Source of the DNA: Tuctoria greenei
Taxonomy: Eukaryota > Streptophyta > Magnoliopsida > Poales > Poaceae
Direction: 5' to 3'
DNA length: 64,000 bases
Assembly (NCBI GenBank): GCA_036927565.1
Contig: JAYESD010000009.1
Location: 25,015,601-25,079,600, forward strand
In this document: positions 32,992 through 45,318 of the stretch, one piece after another
Numbering within the stretch: position 1 is the stretch's first letter
Layout: each line of letters opens with the position of its first letter
Program-made: the position numbers and the translations under genes
The notes under the pieces: generated by a model
The model's input: only the letters and a program-made list of their open reading frames with translations
Database searches by the model: none
What the model was told of the DNA's origin: nothing

Positions 32992-33838
32992 TGTCGGTAC
33001 CCTGTGTACCGGATACCGCTTGGAACTGCAAAGAGTGCAAAGGAACTCCACCTATCTGAGTCAGGACCTCCAAAGGCCCCACATGTCACTCGTAACCGGA
33101 CCTGCATCCCTCCTATGGTTAGTCCCAGTGCTGACACATGTATCATAAAACCGGAGCTACAATCCCTACATGGGAATGCTCCGGCTAGATACCTATGTGG
33201 CACCACCGGACCTAACCCCTGACAGAGGGAAGCTCCGGTACTGACATGTGTACAACAGCACAAGACCTACTCGTCCAAGACGGCAAGCTCCGGAGCTGCC
33301 ATGCGTCCAACCGTCGGACCATCAACCTCAACAGGCAGATTGGTGGACCTCCAACGGCTCGGACCTTCAAGGGACATTAAAAACTTCAAGACCTGATTAA
33401 GTGTCATTAATGCTATCTTAATGACACACGATCGGATGACCCTTAATACCAGTAACGCCACCATTAAGGGGTGTTACTATGCTATTAAGGGGAATAAAAC
33501 ACATTTAACTGTGCATTAAGCATCAGTAACCGCCAGGGCCACATGTCGGGTCAGGCTAATGATGTAACGGTCAGCCCTTGTACTATAAAAGGATTGGCCG
33601 AGCGATACACAGGCAGACTTTTTTGGCCTCTCTATGGCTCACGCTCTCATACACCCAATACAACAACAACAACAACACACCCGTGGAGTAGGGTATTATG
33701 CTCAGGCGGCACGAACCACGTAAATCTCGTGTCAAGTCACCATCTTGTTTTGAATCTCCGCGCGCCCTAACCGAACTAAGAAACTCCGCGGTCTACTAAC
33801 TGTAGTGCTGGGAGAATTGCCGGAATCAGACTCCAACA
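32992..33838 (+). repeat. 3' LTR of Tat-type element
   Basis: 847 bp, partner of 8843-9684; TATA at 33584-33590. It ends CCAACA and is followed by CTCGC, the probable target duplication. Confidence 0.92.
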
Positions 33839-33843
33839 CTCGC

Positions 33844-34259
33844 CAATCATCGTTTGTTTTTAATGGGTGTACCATTGCTTGACTTTTTCCTTGAGAGAAA
33901 AAGGAAACAACTACCATTTGAGTGTGTCTTGTGTCATGCCTTTAATCAAAAGGCAAGAACAAAATTGTTCAAACTCTCACAGATGGTGGTAAGGGTTTCC
34001 ACAATCTGTTCCTAACAAGGATTATTTCCAAACCATGGCTATAAAGCCAGGGAAGAGTTCATACCTGGTTGAGCAAATTGATTTTGCCGATGGCGGTGGC
34101 TTGCGAAACTCGTCCTTTGGGGCAGAATAAAAAAGAATGGTCGGCTGCTCCATGATAATGGTGGAAAGGTAAGAAGTAAAGAAAACAAAATAGATACAAG
34201 GGTGAACAAGGTTCGGATATCTACAACAACCGTTCCCGACAACAGTGCTAGAAATGTTA
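33844..34259 (-). pseudogene. Athila-like element B, gag N-terminal region and leader
   Basis: Continues the element B sequence broken at 8842; it aligns with element C from about 45907 to 46321 (shared blocks such as TTTCTTGTGTCATGCC-like, GGTTCGGAT/GATC...CAACAAC and the degenerate primer site at ~34233-34248). Stops in all minus frames. It ends at the LTR start at 34260. Confidence 0.7.
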
Positions 34260-35454
34260 TGTTGGTATTTCTTACGAAAATAGAATAATTCACAAGCACA
34301 CGGAAATACCGTTGTAGGTAAGGATTTCGAATCCCATGGGTATTGAATCCAAGGAACGTGTGTGAGATCTCCTAATCTTGTTCTCCTAAGGACACACAAT
34401 TTATTTGGTAGGTAAGGATTTGAGAGGAATTCAATAGTTTGATTCTAAGCCGCGGTAGCCTACGGTAGGTGATTGCTTCAGGCGCGGGTTTACCCCTGGC
34501 AAAACCAAGAGGATTCCTGCTAAGAGCCTATGATGTAGTCGAACGTTGAGGATTACTAAGAACAGATATGGTTGTCACCACCTACTTCCTACATCTTCAA
34601 TATGTGGGTCTACAAGATATCCACTAATGAATTCTACAAGATATCCACAACTCTAATCATTTTGAATGCAAAGCTACGACTAGATCCTCTAATAAATTAA
34701 AGCAGTGAACCTACAAGCAGCTACGAAGCAAACTACTATGAAATATAAATCAAACTTCTATTGAATTCATGAAAGTTTCTTACTCGATTTTGGTAGAACA
34801 TTCATAGAGGTACAAGTGTGGAAGAGGGACTTGACAAGCCCGAGCCTCCTCCTAGCTCCTTCTCTCTCCTTCAACTTGGATAGCCACTTGGGCAGCACTA
34901 ACCCTTTGAAGTGGAATTCTAAACTCAAACTTGTGGTGTGTGAAGTGAGGGAGTGAGGGGGATAATTTATACACGAGTTCCGTCAGTTGGCACCACAATT
35001 AGCGCACGAATCAGTCGTTACCGCCATCGGGGAGCCACAGAGAGTCAACACGTGTCGATTGACCGAGGGAGACGCAAGGAACAAGTCAGTCGAACTAGGG
35101 GTTCAACTGACTTGGACCTGGTCCCCCTCGCCATGTGCTTCCCCCTTATCGCTTGTTTGTGGGCCCAAGTCCCTTCCCGCGTGAATTGCTATTGGATTCC
35201 CTCAGATACGTCTGAGAAAAGGTCCGTGGATCGATATGGCGCCACGTTTCATAGCTTGATTGGTCGAAAGATAACTTTTTATATTGATCCCTTCATTCTT
35301 GGGTATTTTGGGGCTTAATTCACGTGCATGCAAATTGAGACTAATACTTATGGAAATGGTTAGTATTAACCCCTACCACTATGTTATGTTCTCAATTTTC
35401 TAATTTTTATGTGGTGAATTGATGGTCAAATTAAGCATTTAAGGACCATCAACA
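34260..35454 (-). mobile_element. Athila-like element B, 5' LTR (1195 bp)
   Basis: Starts TGTTGGTATTTC and ends ACCATCAACA, like the other two Athila-like LTRs but clearly diverged from both. It contains the shared block about toral 'aaagagtattcccaagggtat'-type sequence (here 'atcccatgggtattgaatcc'). The matching 3' LTR of B must lie to the left of the window, beyond element A. Confidence 0.75.
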
Positions 35455-37209
35455 CCGTCCAGAGTTAGGCCCTGCTGGTGAGGGGCACTGCCCAACGCTA
35501 GGTTGAAGACAACCCGTGGGGGCCCACTTGTCAGCTGGTGTGAGCACACCGCTAGATCTGGTGTGGCCAGGTGATCCATTGTGGACACAACCAATAATTT
35601 ATGGCCTGGTGTGGCATGTGTCCCATTGGACAATTTTAAACACGTGGACCCAATTGATTTATTCAAACTTTCTCATAGAAAAAATTCTACATTTGGTTTA
35701 AATATCCAAAAATCATAGCTCCTGGTATATTTGGCCAAAAATCCCAAAATAATTTTGTTAAAACCCTCATGACCAAAAATTTGTAGTGGTGCAATTTAGT
35801 TAGTATTAAAGTACCTGAATTTTGCTCAATAATTCTGTTAAGCTAAAATTTTGGAATTTAATTCCAGATGATCTGTAAATTGAAACAAAAAACTCAAATT
35901 TGGCCAAAACCTTCCTTTTAATCAGTTTGAACTCTCGTAAAAATTCCAGCTTCATTTGACCTTTTATTGGGTCAAACTGTGTTCCCATGCTCTAGTTACA
36001 TGAAACATTCCAAAAACAACAGAAACATTTTCAAAAAAATTTAGAAACTTGTAAAATCAATGTCTCCCTGTAGAAAGCTTAGAAAAATGTGAAACTAATT
36101 TTGTTGAACTCCTTTGGACCAACCCTGAGTAGAAAACCTCATGTTGCCTACGTTAAAGCTCCAGAATTGCTATGAAAGGAAGGGAAAATTTTAATTGAAT
36201 TTTTGAGACAACATGCCTGCATGAACATACCTCAATTTTGGCCAGAACTCCATTCACATTACCTATTGTCCATTGTAAAATTATAAGAAACATTGGACTT
36301 TATTTCAAATATTAAACTGTGTTTAAATTACTATGCCTCTAATGTCGATATTAATTTCTTGCATTATATTTTGCATATTGAATAGTTGCCGATCTCAAGG
36401 GGACCCTGGATCCCATTGAAGTCATCTCTTTGGAGATTAACTTTAGTTCATCTCACAGCCAGACAAGCCCTAGTTTGCATTTAACAACATTTACAAACTT
36501 TGGTTTATGTCACTAAATTGTGTAGTATATGAATTGTGCATTTGGTCTAGGTGCTTTGATAATCCACTTGCATGATCAGATAATCCCATGAGAGCTGGGT
36601 AGATTGGTAGTTATCCATGCTTTGCTATATATTGTAGATGATTCAGTAGAAGTCGATTAGTTGAAATCTACTTGCGGGTATAGGAAATTGGGATTGCACG
36701 GGTTTGGTTCGAGAGCAAGATTCGTCGAATGGAAATATGAGACCGGGCAAGGGTTAGGAGCAGAAGGACATAGGTGCCTGTGAGCCGTAGCCTTGCTTGT
36801 GGTGGTCAAGGATTGAGTCGTATGTGGCCCCGTTGAGCAATTTTGAATGTACCGAAGGCATACTGGATATATGAGACCAGTGAACAGATGTATCTTGTCC
36901 ACCTTAGCATAGAGGCATAATCCAACGCCTTGTAGGTGTTAGTTAAAGGCAGCAAGGTGTAAATCTGCTAACATGCACTTCATTGCTTTGTGTAGGGACC
37001 TTCTGCTCGTAGCGGTGGGACCAGTTTGATGTGTAGGTGTCGAGTGAAAGGTTGTCTCATACAGCATTAGTGAAGCGTGTCCTCGCAGCTTCAAGTACGT
37101 ATGTATGTGTCATGCTATTCGGGTATCTCTGTAGGTGTATATCGACTCGAGTAGCCGTCTCTCGTGGTTATTGAGTACAGCTTGTTCACTGAGTCCTAAT
37201 GTAGTAAAT
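35455..37209. other. Intergenic DNA, possible old LTR remnant
   Basis: No ORF of note. The stretch 35700-36100 with repeated 'ccaaaaat', 'ctcaaatttggcc' and 'gaaacattcc' phrases has the texture of an old gypsy LTR, but I found no partner copy in the window. At 37200 it is cut by the CACTA element and continues at 48695. Confidence 0.4.
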
Positions 37210-38530
37210 TATCACTACGTGAGAAAGGATCATTTGAGATGAGCCTGCACGAAGAATGGAGATGGGCAAACCGGCGCATCGCTGATATGCAAACATTGGA
37301 TATGAGCTTGAAAAAAGATCGTCTCCTTTATATAAAAAATTCGAGACGGTTGTTACAAAGGCTCGTCTCCTTTCTCTAAGCAATCCGAGATGCGCTTTGC
37401 CCTATTTACCCTGCTTGTCGGCTGCATCCTGGATCTAGCCAGAATTTGGCAGCCGCATTGCCAGTGTCAGCAACATACACATACATTGCCAAATGGAGAT
37501 CACACATTAAATTATATTGATAAATCAAATATTAACAAAGTGTCAATCGTGGTTATCAAGTAACTAATTACAAAAAGAATGCCCCCTGTTCATCCCTGCT
37601 GACCAAGTAACTAATTACACGCATCATAACTGTCATCATCTAATCTTGTATATCGTAATGAAATTCTCCCTTTGGATCAATGACTTCATTAACGATGAAC
37701 CTGCATAGCCTCTCTGTAATGCGCTCTTGAAGGCGGTTTAGTAGTCCCGCCACACGATAAAATAAGAATTAGCAAAAGATTAATAATAGAGTAAAATAAT
37801 TAGATGCAGTTTAAGAAAATTTGAAAATGTGTTGGTTAGGGCTTGATCGTACCGATCATCGAGGTTGGGGTAGATGGCGGCAGCACCCTCTGAGGGCAGG
37901 GTCGAGGAGGCGGCGTGCTCCGGAGACAGGGATGATCAGACGTCGGCATGCTTCGGGGACGAGGTGGCGGAGGCACCGGAGCGGCGGTTCCTCAACTCTC
38001 TTATGACAGCAGGTCAGCTGTGTTGGGGGAGAGCACATAAATGATCATACCAAGGTCAGGGTCGACAGCGGTAGCACGACAATGACAAAGAGCGAGTTGA
38101 GGAAGAGGGACGGCAGCGTGCTCCAGGGACAGGACGATCAGGCGGCAGCATGCTCTAGGGACGAGATGATCAGGCGGCAGCGTTCTTTGAGGACGAGGTG
38201 GCTGAGGTGCCGGAGCTGCGATCTCTAGGTCGAGAGAGCACGAGTAAGTTTTGCACGAAAATTTCACTAAGTGTTGGGAGAGAGTGCGCGAGAGGTAAAA
38301 ATAGCTAGGTCAACAATCGGAGACGAGCTTGTATAATGCACATCTCTCATTTGTGCGTCTCCCTTTTGCCCATGCGAGGAGACGCGACAAAGGGATGTGT
38401 GCAGTTAATCGTGCGTGTCCGTTGCCACTCGCGCGCAGTTAACATCGTGAGCGTCTGTTGACACTCGCGCGCAGAGTTAACATCATGAGCGCCTGTTTCC
38501 ACAGTGAACATATAGATGTCCAGCCCAATT

Positions 38531-38605
38531 CAGAGATAAAATTTGCAATTCAGAGATAAACATTTGCAATTTAGAGATAAACATTTGCAATGCAATGAAC
38601 ATTTG
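38531..38605. repeat. 22-bp tandem repeat in CACTA element
   Basis: Three to four units of 'ttcagagataaacatttgcaa' type, then a shorter related stretch. Non-coding. Confidence 0.7.
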
Positions 38606-38870
38606 CAACTCAATGCAAAAGGGAGACGCGCGACCCGAGGAGGAGGAGGAGGTGTGGAGACTTGATTGCGACTGACGTGCAATCTTTCGTTTCCCCAAGG
38701 CGAGCAGTTTCGAAGCGTCCCATCATTCATCAATGCACACAAAACAAACCGCTCCATCGTCAACTCTGCACATACCTTAATATGAGGCACGCCATCAGTT
38801 CTCCACAAGTTTGTCTCCCTTTTTCATCTTTCATTTCTCTAATTCGTCTTCTCCACGCCAACGACCCACC

Positions 38871-38907
38871 ATGACCAATGTTCCACCGCCAAGCCTGCTG
38901 TGGGTGC
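38871..38907 (+). pseudogene. Start of small unknown ORF in CACTA, cut by Athila-like C
   Basis: ATG at 38871 follows a pyrimidine-rich leader and a good start context (CCACC before ATG). Twelve codons are read, then Athila-like C begins at 38908. See 47565-47881 for the rest. Confidence 0.4.
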
Positions 38908-40147
38908 TGTTGATGGCTGGTACATCACAAATGAAAATCTGCAAGTGCACGTAGAAACCGCTGTAGCTCTTCCCCTTAAAGAGTATTCCCAAGGGTATTG
39001 AATCCAAAGAACGTGTGTGCTAATATTCTAACTAGTTCACCCAAGGACACAAAGATTGGTGGTAGGCAAGGGATAGAGTGGACTTCCTAAGAGAAGGGGT
39101 TCTAAATCAAAGCAAGTCGATCAATAGCAGCTTGTATTGGGCACGGGCTTACCCTAGTCTGCCAGGCGACTCCCGCCAAGAGCCTACGTCGTAGTTGAAT
39201 GTGGAGGATTACAATGGACAGATAGGGCTGTCACCACCTATCTCCTACCTCTACAACCTGTGGACTATGAGATAATCAAAGGTAACGTCAAGCCTAGACA
39301 CCACGCCTATACTATCCATTACTTCCCTAACCTCTCTAGCAAAGATTAGGGCCTCTAAATGAATAGAGCAATGAACAAACAAGCAACTAAGGAATTAACT
39401 TGCTTGAATTAAATAAATGAACTCAATTGGAAATTGTGTACCTTTCTTGAGATGGGAAGAATTGTCGAGGTACAAAGGTGGAGAGGGTTCGACAAGCCCG
39501 AACCATATCCTTAAGTGGAAGAAGCCCAACAAGCCGGGGCCTCCTCCTCCTCATCTTTCTCACCCTCTCCCTATTTTTTCTAAGCACTTAGGCAGCGCTA
39601 TGCCTGTGGAGTGGACTACTAGATTCAAGCTTTTGTTGTGTGGAGTGAGGGGGCCCCCTACCCCCTATTTATACCCTTCAAAGGTCAATTCGGCGCCAGA
39701 AAAAGCAAGGGACTAAATCACCATCGTGATCTCCAAGCCGTGAGGATCCAACACGTGGTGGTTGACCGTGTTTGGTGCGTTTACCTAGTCGCGAACTAGC
39801 ACTTCAGCCGACTTTCTGGTGGCCTCAAATGCGGTGTTTTTCTTCTGGGAGGCTGCTTTGTGGGGCCCCGTTATGGGTATGGGTGATTCCCCTCATTTTT
39901 AGTTGGTTTTCTCCTCTGAGTGGGCCCCAGAATCCTTGTGCTTGCACGTGATTGGTCAAAAGGTGTGTTTCTTGAATTGGTCCCTGTAAATACCTCTAAT
40001 TATGGGCATAATTCACATGCATACAAAATTGCACCAACACTTGTGGAGATAGTTAGTAAATAACTCCTACCACTATGTTGGTTGTCCAATCCATAGCTTT
40101 TATGCAGGAAATTGACGATTGGATTTGGCAATTAAGGACCGTCAGCA
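38908..40147 (-). repeat. 3' LTR of Athila-like C
   Basis: Ends CGTCAGCA where the right copy has CGTCAACA, a substitution in the terminal repeat. Followed on the plus strand by AACTCCCCC, the complement of the polypurine tract. Confidence 0.9.
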
Positions 40148-41789
40148 AACTCCCCCACACTTAGTCCTTTACTTGTCCTCGAGTGAAGGCAAGAAGAACT
40201 AAGTGATATCATAATTCAGCTACAAGTACGAAATATGTACACAAAACATTTCAACACATACCTTTGTTCAAGAACCTTTGATATGTGGCTACCACATTAT
40301 CTTGGGTGTTTGAGAGATGGAACGGCTTGAATGTAGTTCACCTGGACTCCTCCTACTGAAATAAACTTGGAGATTGCTATATTTTCACAAGTCAAAAAGA
40401 TATTGCCATGTTCCTCAAAAGAATACTCTTGTCTCTCAATGTGTTTAGTCCTCACCTTGGCATGAGTTGCCACTTCTTTTCCTACAACTAAATATGGCTT
40501 TTTGTGGAGCTTGGTAAGGATAAAAAGTGGCTTACTTGATATTCATATGTTACTAAGTCAAAAACGAGATCCACATGAGAAGACCATGCAACAAAAACCA
40601 ATGACTAGAGAAATTCTTGTGCACTTATTATGGATGGTGGATGATGATTGGTGATGATGACTCCCAATTGATCACTCTCTATTTTTTTGTGAAAGGATGA
40701 AGCATGGCTACTTATTGGCTCTCTCTTTTCCTTTTTTCTTTTTTTTCACTGAATTATCTTTTTTTAAGAGGGAGAGAGAGAGAGCTATTATAGCCACGCC
40801 TTCTACTCCTTTTTGTGCATCTTTTTATTGAAAGAGGATTTTGCAAAATTTGCATGGAGTATATCTTGATGGTGGATGTGTGAAAATCATGGGATATGAG
40901 TGCACAAGAAATTCCTAATCAAAGATTCATGCAAGTCACTCAATAGGATCAAGAGTTTGCCAATGTTCAATGAAAATGCAAAGTGGCATATGCATGTGGT
41001 TTTCAATATTTGTATCATATGGCCTTGCTGGGTATTTAAATTCTAATGAGAGAGGATGGCAAAATCTGATGACTTTAAAAATTGCAATACCAAAATTCAA
41101 TTCCAGCGTGGAGAGTTTCCAAGTTTCACTCATTTACCATATCACACCAATCAAATACGCAGATGACATGTTTTTCCTAAACTGATATGTGGTTCAAGAA
41201 CATGGTAATGAAATTAAAATGAGAAGTAGACATATTCCATTCTCTAGCAAAATATGATATATGAAATTGCAAAATTTTAGTTTCTACTGAGTTGATTTTA
41301 ATGATATTATCATGTTTAATCCAATTCAACTCAAAATCAAGTATAGAGGGAAAAGAGGTAAGAGAGCGCAAACCATCGCATTAATGAAGAAGGGTGGGCC
41401 AAGCCATCATGGCTTGGTCAAATCTTCTTGTGGTCCTTCATGTGTGGCCTTGAATTGTTCTTTCATGATGGTCTGGGCATGTTGCACTTTGGGAGGCATG
41501 TGGGGCCTCCCCCACACTTGTTCTTGTACCCGTCTTTATTTGACACGAAAAATGGAAAAGTGAAAGACTCTACCGGTCTTACCTACACCGGTGAGTCGCA
41601 ATTTATTTGACAAAGGCACTTCATATAATGGAATCAAAATAAGTGCCTAAGTCCTAAGTAGGAAAGTATTTATGATATTCTACATTTTACTTCTCTCCTA
41701 CTTAGCCAAGTGGGAATAGTGGGATGATTGGAAAGGAGCGGTGAGGGTTGGAGTTTGCTTTTATTGGACATGGAAAATTTAACCAAACT
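40148..41789 (-). other. 3' non-coding region of Athila-like C
   Basis: 1.6 kb between the end of pol and the 3' LTR where typical Athila elements carry an envelope-like ORF; here no ORF with recognisable homology is found. It resembles the interior of element A next to its polypurine tract and shares a hairpin with it (40703-40798). Confidence 0.7.
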
Positions 41790-42985
41790 TCAAGGATAGG
41801 CACTACAGTCAATCAAATTGACTATGTCTTCCTCTTTGTCCAAATTTTCTTTGGGTTCTAAAAATATCTTGGGACGTTTCCCATTTACTTTGAATAGATG
41901 ACCTTTATCATTTTGGGGTGTAATTGCTCCATGAGATGAAGTATCGACCACAGTATAGGGACCTTCCCATTTGCTTTTTAGTTTCCCATGCACAAAAAGT
42001 TTGACTCTAGAGTCGAAAAGTAGGACTTTATCTCTAGGCTTGAACTCCTTAGCTTAATTCTTTTATCGTGCCACCTCTTGGTTTTTTCCTTATAGATCTT
42101 GTCACTATGGTACGCCTTATCCCCCCATTCTCCAAGTTAATAAATTTGCATATTCGCAACTTTCCAGCTTCATGGAGATCCATGTTCCACTTCTTGATGC
42201 CCAATACTCTCTATGTTCCAATTCTACGGGCAAATGATAAGTTTTCCCGTAGACAATTTGGAAAGGTGACATTCCAATGGGTGTCTTATAGGAAGTACAG
42301 TATGCCCAAAGTGCATCGGGTAGTTTGTTCTTCCATCCATTCCCCATCTCAAAGACGGTCTTTTGTAGATATTCTTGATTTGTTTGTTTGAAGTTTCTGC
42401 TTGACCACTTGTTTGGGGATGGTACGGAGTAGCAATGTTATCCTAACCCCAAGATCCCTTAGAAAGCTCTGGAATGTCTTATCGACGAAATGAGACCCTC
42501 CATCACTTATGACCATTCAGGGAGTTCCAAACCGTGGGGGAAATGATTTCATGAAACATTTTCCGAGCGGTCTTGGCATCAGCATGTTTGCATGGTAATG
42601 CTTCTACCCATTTGGACACATAATCTACGGACAGCATAATATACTCGCAATAATAAGAATTTGAAGGTCCCATGAAGTCGATCCCCCACACATCAAATAA
42701 TTCTACTTGGAGATTATATGTGAGGGACATTGCATTGCGAGTAGTGATCCCTCCATGCTTTTGGCATTTCTGACATCTTTTAATGAATTCCTTTGTATCC
42801 TCATACATTGAGGGCCAAAAGAATCCGCTTTGCCAGATCTTTGTCTGAGGACGGTGAACACCATAGTGCCCACCATAGGGGGCCGCATGGCATCTTTCGA
42901 TGATTTTGGTGCCTTCGACTATTGGGACACACCTTCTAAGTAACCCATCAGAGCATACCGTATAGAGGTATGGATCATCCCACAA
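41790..42985 (-). pseudogene. pol: Athila-like C integrase, broken
   Basis: From 42985 downward: zinc-binding HHCC part (GVHRPQTKIWQSGFFWPSMY, CQKCQKHGG) and the first core Asp in VWGIDFMGP, read to about 42510. Then frameshifts; a second-Asp-like 'SDGGSHF' context is near 42490. The region 42347-42117 encodes KNKLPDALWAYCTSYKTPIGMSP, typical of the end of the core. The C-terminal part (41993-41790: KLKSKWEGPYTVVD) is open. Not functional. Confidence 0.82.
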
Positions 42986-42997
42986 GTGATGTCAACT

Positions 42998-43678
42998 CTA
43001 AAAAATGAGCTTTTTATTATCCTGCCCTGGTGTTACGTACCCCGTAACCATGAAGTTTACGATGTACGCATAGCAAGGGTTAGAGTCGATCACCTTGAGC
43101 AACATATCATCACGTAGGAAATCATTGATAGGTATGTCCAGCGTATTTGGGATTTCCATACGTGAGAGATGATCAACAACGGAATTCTCTACTCCTTTTT
43201 TATCTCTTATCTCCAAGTCAAACTCTTGGAGTAGGAGAATCAATAGGATTAGCCTAGGTTTAGCATCTCTCTTGGTGAGCAAATATTTCAAAGCAGCATG
43301 GTCTGTGTAGACTATGATTTTTGCTCCAATCAAGTATGATCTAAACTTATCGATAGCAAAGACAATTGCTAGGGGATCCTTTTCAGTTGTGGCATAGTTA
43401 AGCTGAGCTTCTGATAGAGTTTTGCTAGCGTATGCTATTGCATGATGCTTCTTATCCTTGGTTTGGTGAAGGACCGTTCCAACGGTATAATCACTAGCAT
43501 CACACATGATCTCGAATGGCAGCGTCCAATTAGGGGGTTGAATATTTGGAGCTATGATAAGTGTCTTCTTGAGGATGTCAAAATATTGGTGACACTCATC
43601 ATTGAAATCAAAGGGCACAACCTTAGCTAATAGGCTAGTGAGGGGTCTAGCAATTTTGGAAAAATCCTTGATAATCAT
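42998..43678 (-). pseudogene. pol: Athila-like C RNase H
   Basis: About 226 residues: connection region (FSKIARPLTSLLAK), then FEIMCDASDYTVGTVL with the first catalytic Asp, AIAYASKTLSEAQLNYATTEK with the Glu, and VYTDHAALKYLL with the next Asp. It is open along its whole length but starts one frame away from the RT ORF (overlap at 43675-43678), so a frameshift separates them. Confidence 0.85.
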
Positions 43679-44244
43679 TGATAGAATCCCGCATGGCTTA
43701 AAAAGCTATGGATACCCTTAATGTTGGTGGAAGGTGGAAGCTTTTCAATAACTTCAAATTTGTCTTTGTCCTCCTCAATCCCCCTTTCAGACACCAAGTA
43801 TCCTAAGACGATGCCTTCACAGACCATAAAATGATACTTTTCCCAATTTAGCACCATGTCCTTCTCTTGGCATCTTTGTAAGACCTTGTCTAGTTTCTCA
43901 AGACAATGATCAAAAGTTTTTCTAGAAACGGAAAATTTGTCCATGAAAACTTCCATGATTTCCTCGATCATGTCTAAGAAAATAGACATCATGCACCTTT
44001 GGAACGAAGCGGGTGCATTACACAACTCGAACAACATTCGCCGATAGGCGTACGTTCTGTAAGGGCATGTGAAGGTGTTCTTACTTTGATCATCAGGGTG
44101 GATGAGAAGTTGATGGTAACCAGAATACCCATCAAGGAAACAAAAGGAATGTTTTGCTAGCCACTTAAGCATTTGATCAATGAAAGGCAGCGAGAAATGA
44201 TCCTTCATTGTTGCCTTGTTGAGTTTTCTGTAGTCAATACACAT
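43675..44244 (-). pseudogene. pol: Athila-like C reverse transcriptase, catalytic residue lost
   Basis: Reads MCIDYRKLNKATMKDHFSLP, FLDGYSGYHQL, NAPASFQRCM and then EVFMDKFSV where Athila proteins have a FMDD-type motif. The second catalytic Asp is therefore Lys in this copy, which should abolish polymerisation. A stop (near 44245) also separates this part from the upstream linker. Confidence 0.88.
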
Positions 44245-44262
44245 CCTCCACCCTGTAATGGT

Positions 44263-45303
44263 TCATTGAGGAATGAGTTCATTCCTCTCATTTCGAACAA
44301 CCGTCATTCCTCCTTTCTTGTGCACTACATGGACAGGGCTAACCCACTCACTATGAGGAACGGGATAAATTATCACAGTACGCAAGAGTTTCAGGACCTC
44401 CTTCTTGACAACCTTCCGCATAGAATTGTTCAACCTCCTTTGAGGTTCCTTAGATGGTGTGCTAAGAGGGTCGGTGGGAATGCAGTGGGTGCAAAAAGCA
44501 GGGTTGATTCCCTTAAGGTCTTGGAGTGAGTAGCCTAGGATGGATCTATGCTTTTCTAAGACGGTCATGAGTTTGGCAGTTTCGTCTTGTGAAAGCTTGT
44601 CACTTATGATGACAGGAGCTTCCGCATCACCGTGTAGGAAAGCATAGCCTAGGCCTGGAGGTAGGGTTTTCAACTCAATTGGGTGCTTTTGTGATGGCTC
44701 TTCATTGGGCGAACCAAATTTCTCTTGCAATTCATCCTCTTCTTGGATGAATGGTTCTTCTTCTTCTTTTTCAGGAAGTTCTAAGAATTGAAGGGACATG
44801 GCTTCCTCGATTGGATCACTCTCGGGGGGAGGTTCCGCTAATGTTTTCTTGGATTGCAGAATGGGAATGGAAAACTTCCTCCCTCCGAGTTTAACATCTA
44901 GGTTGCCTTTTGAGGGTGCATCCATGAGTAATATCTCAATGGGTAACCCTATCATTACATCCAAGTCTTGGACTTCGAAGACATGAAAATCAAGGCAGAA
45001 CTCGATGTTCTCATGTCTTATAGACACATTTTGCAAAATCCCATATCCTTCCTTGATGTTTCCATAGGAGTCTCAGAAGGATTTTCTTTTTGGATCCCAG
45101 GGTAGATCACTCAAAATGGCTAAAGCACAATTTTTGGAAATGATATTGGCTCCAACGGTGGGATTATAGAGGACGTTCACCATTACCCCTCGCATAAGAC
45201 ATCGAATGGTTGCTGGGGGTGAGTTTACCCGAATTATTTCAGGTGAAATCTCAACCTCTGCCGTCCATTCCCTACTCATGATCGAGGTCAACTCCTTGAT
45301 CAT
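44263..45303 (-). pseudogene. pol: Athila-like C protease and pre-RT linker
   Basis: Minus strand: protease-like part 45303-45073 with NPTVGANIIS, a motif at the place of the gypsy protease active site in this grass family; then 45036-44263 with an acidic linker (LELPEKEEEEPF) and RT N-terminal motifs (FGYSLQDLKGI-type, REPQRRLNN-type, WVSPVHVVHKKGGM). A stop at about 45037-45072 separates the two. Confidence 0.75.
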
Positions 45304-45318
45304 TTCCTGAAGGAATTT

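Larger units (their letters stand above)
8843..33838 (+). mobile_element. Tat-type Ty3/gypsy retrotransposon carrying a nested copia element
   Basis: Bounded by LTRs of 842 and 847 bp that start TGTCGGTACC and end in CA. Flanks TTCGC (8838-8842) and CTCGC (33839-33843) agree at four of five bases, consistent with an aged 5-bp target duplication. Order: LTR, primer site, gag, protease, RT, RNase H, second (archaeal-type) RNase H, integrase, long 3' region with an antisense gene, LTR. The second RNase H and the extra antisense ORF are known traits of the Tat lineage. Without the nested copia the element is about 12.9 kb. A by-eye comparison shows roughly 7% LTR divergence, mostly transitions. 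Confidence 0.9.

Noticed and set aside
36650..37180. Possible gene upstream of the CACTA element
   Set aside because: Only short frames with stops, no conserved motif; left as intergenic.
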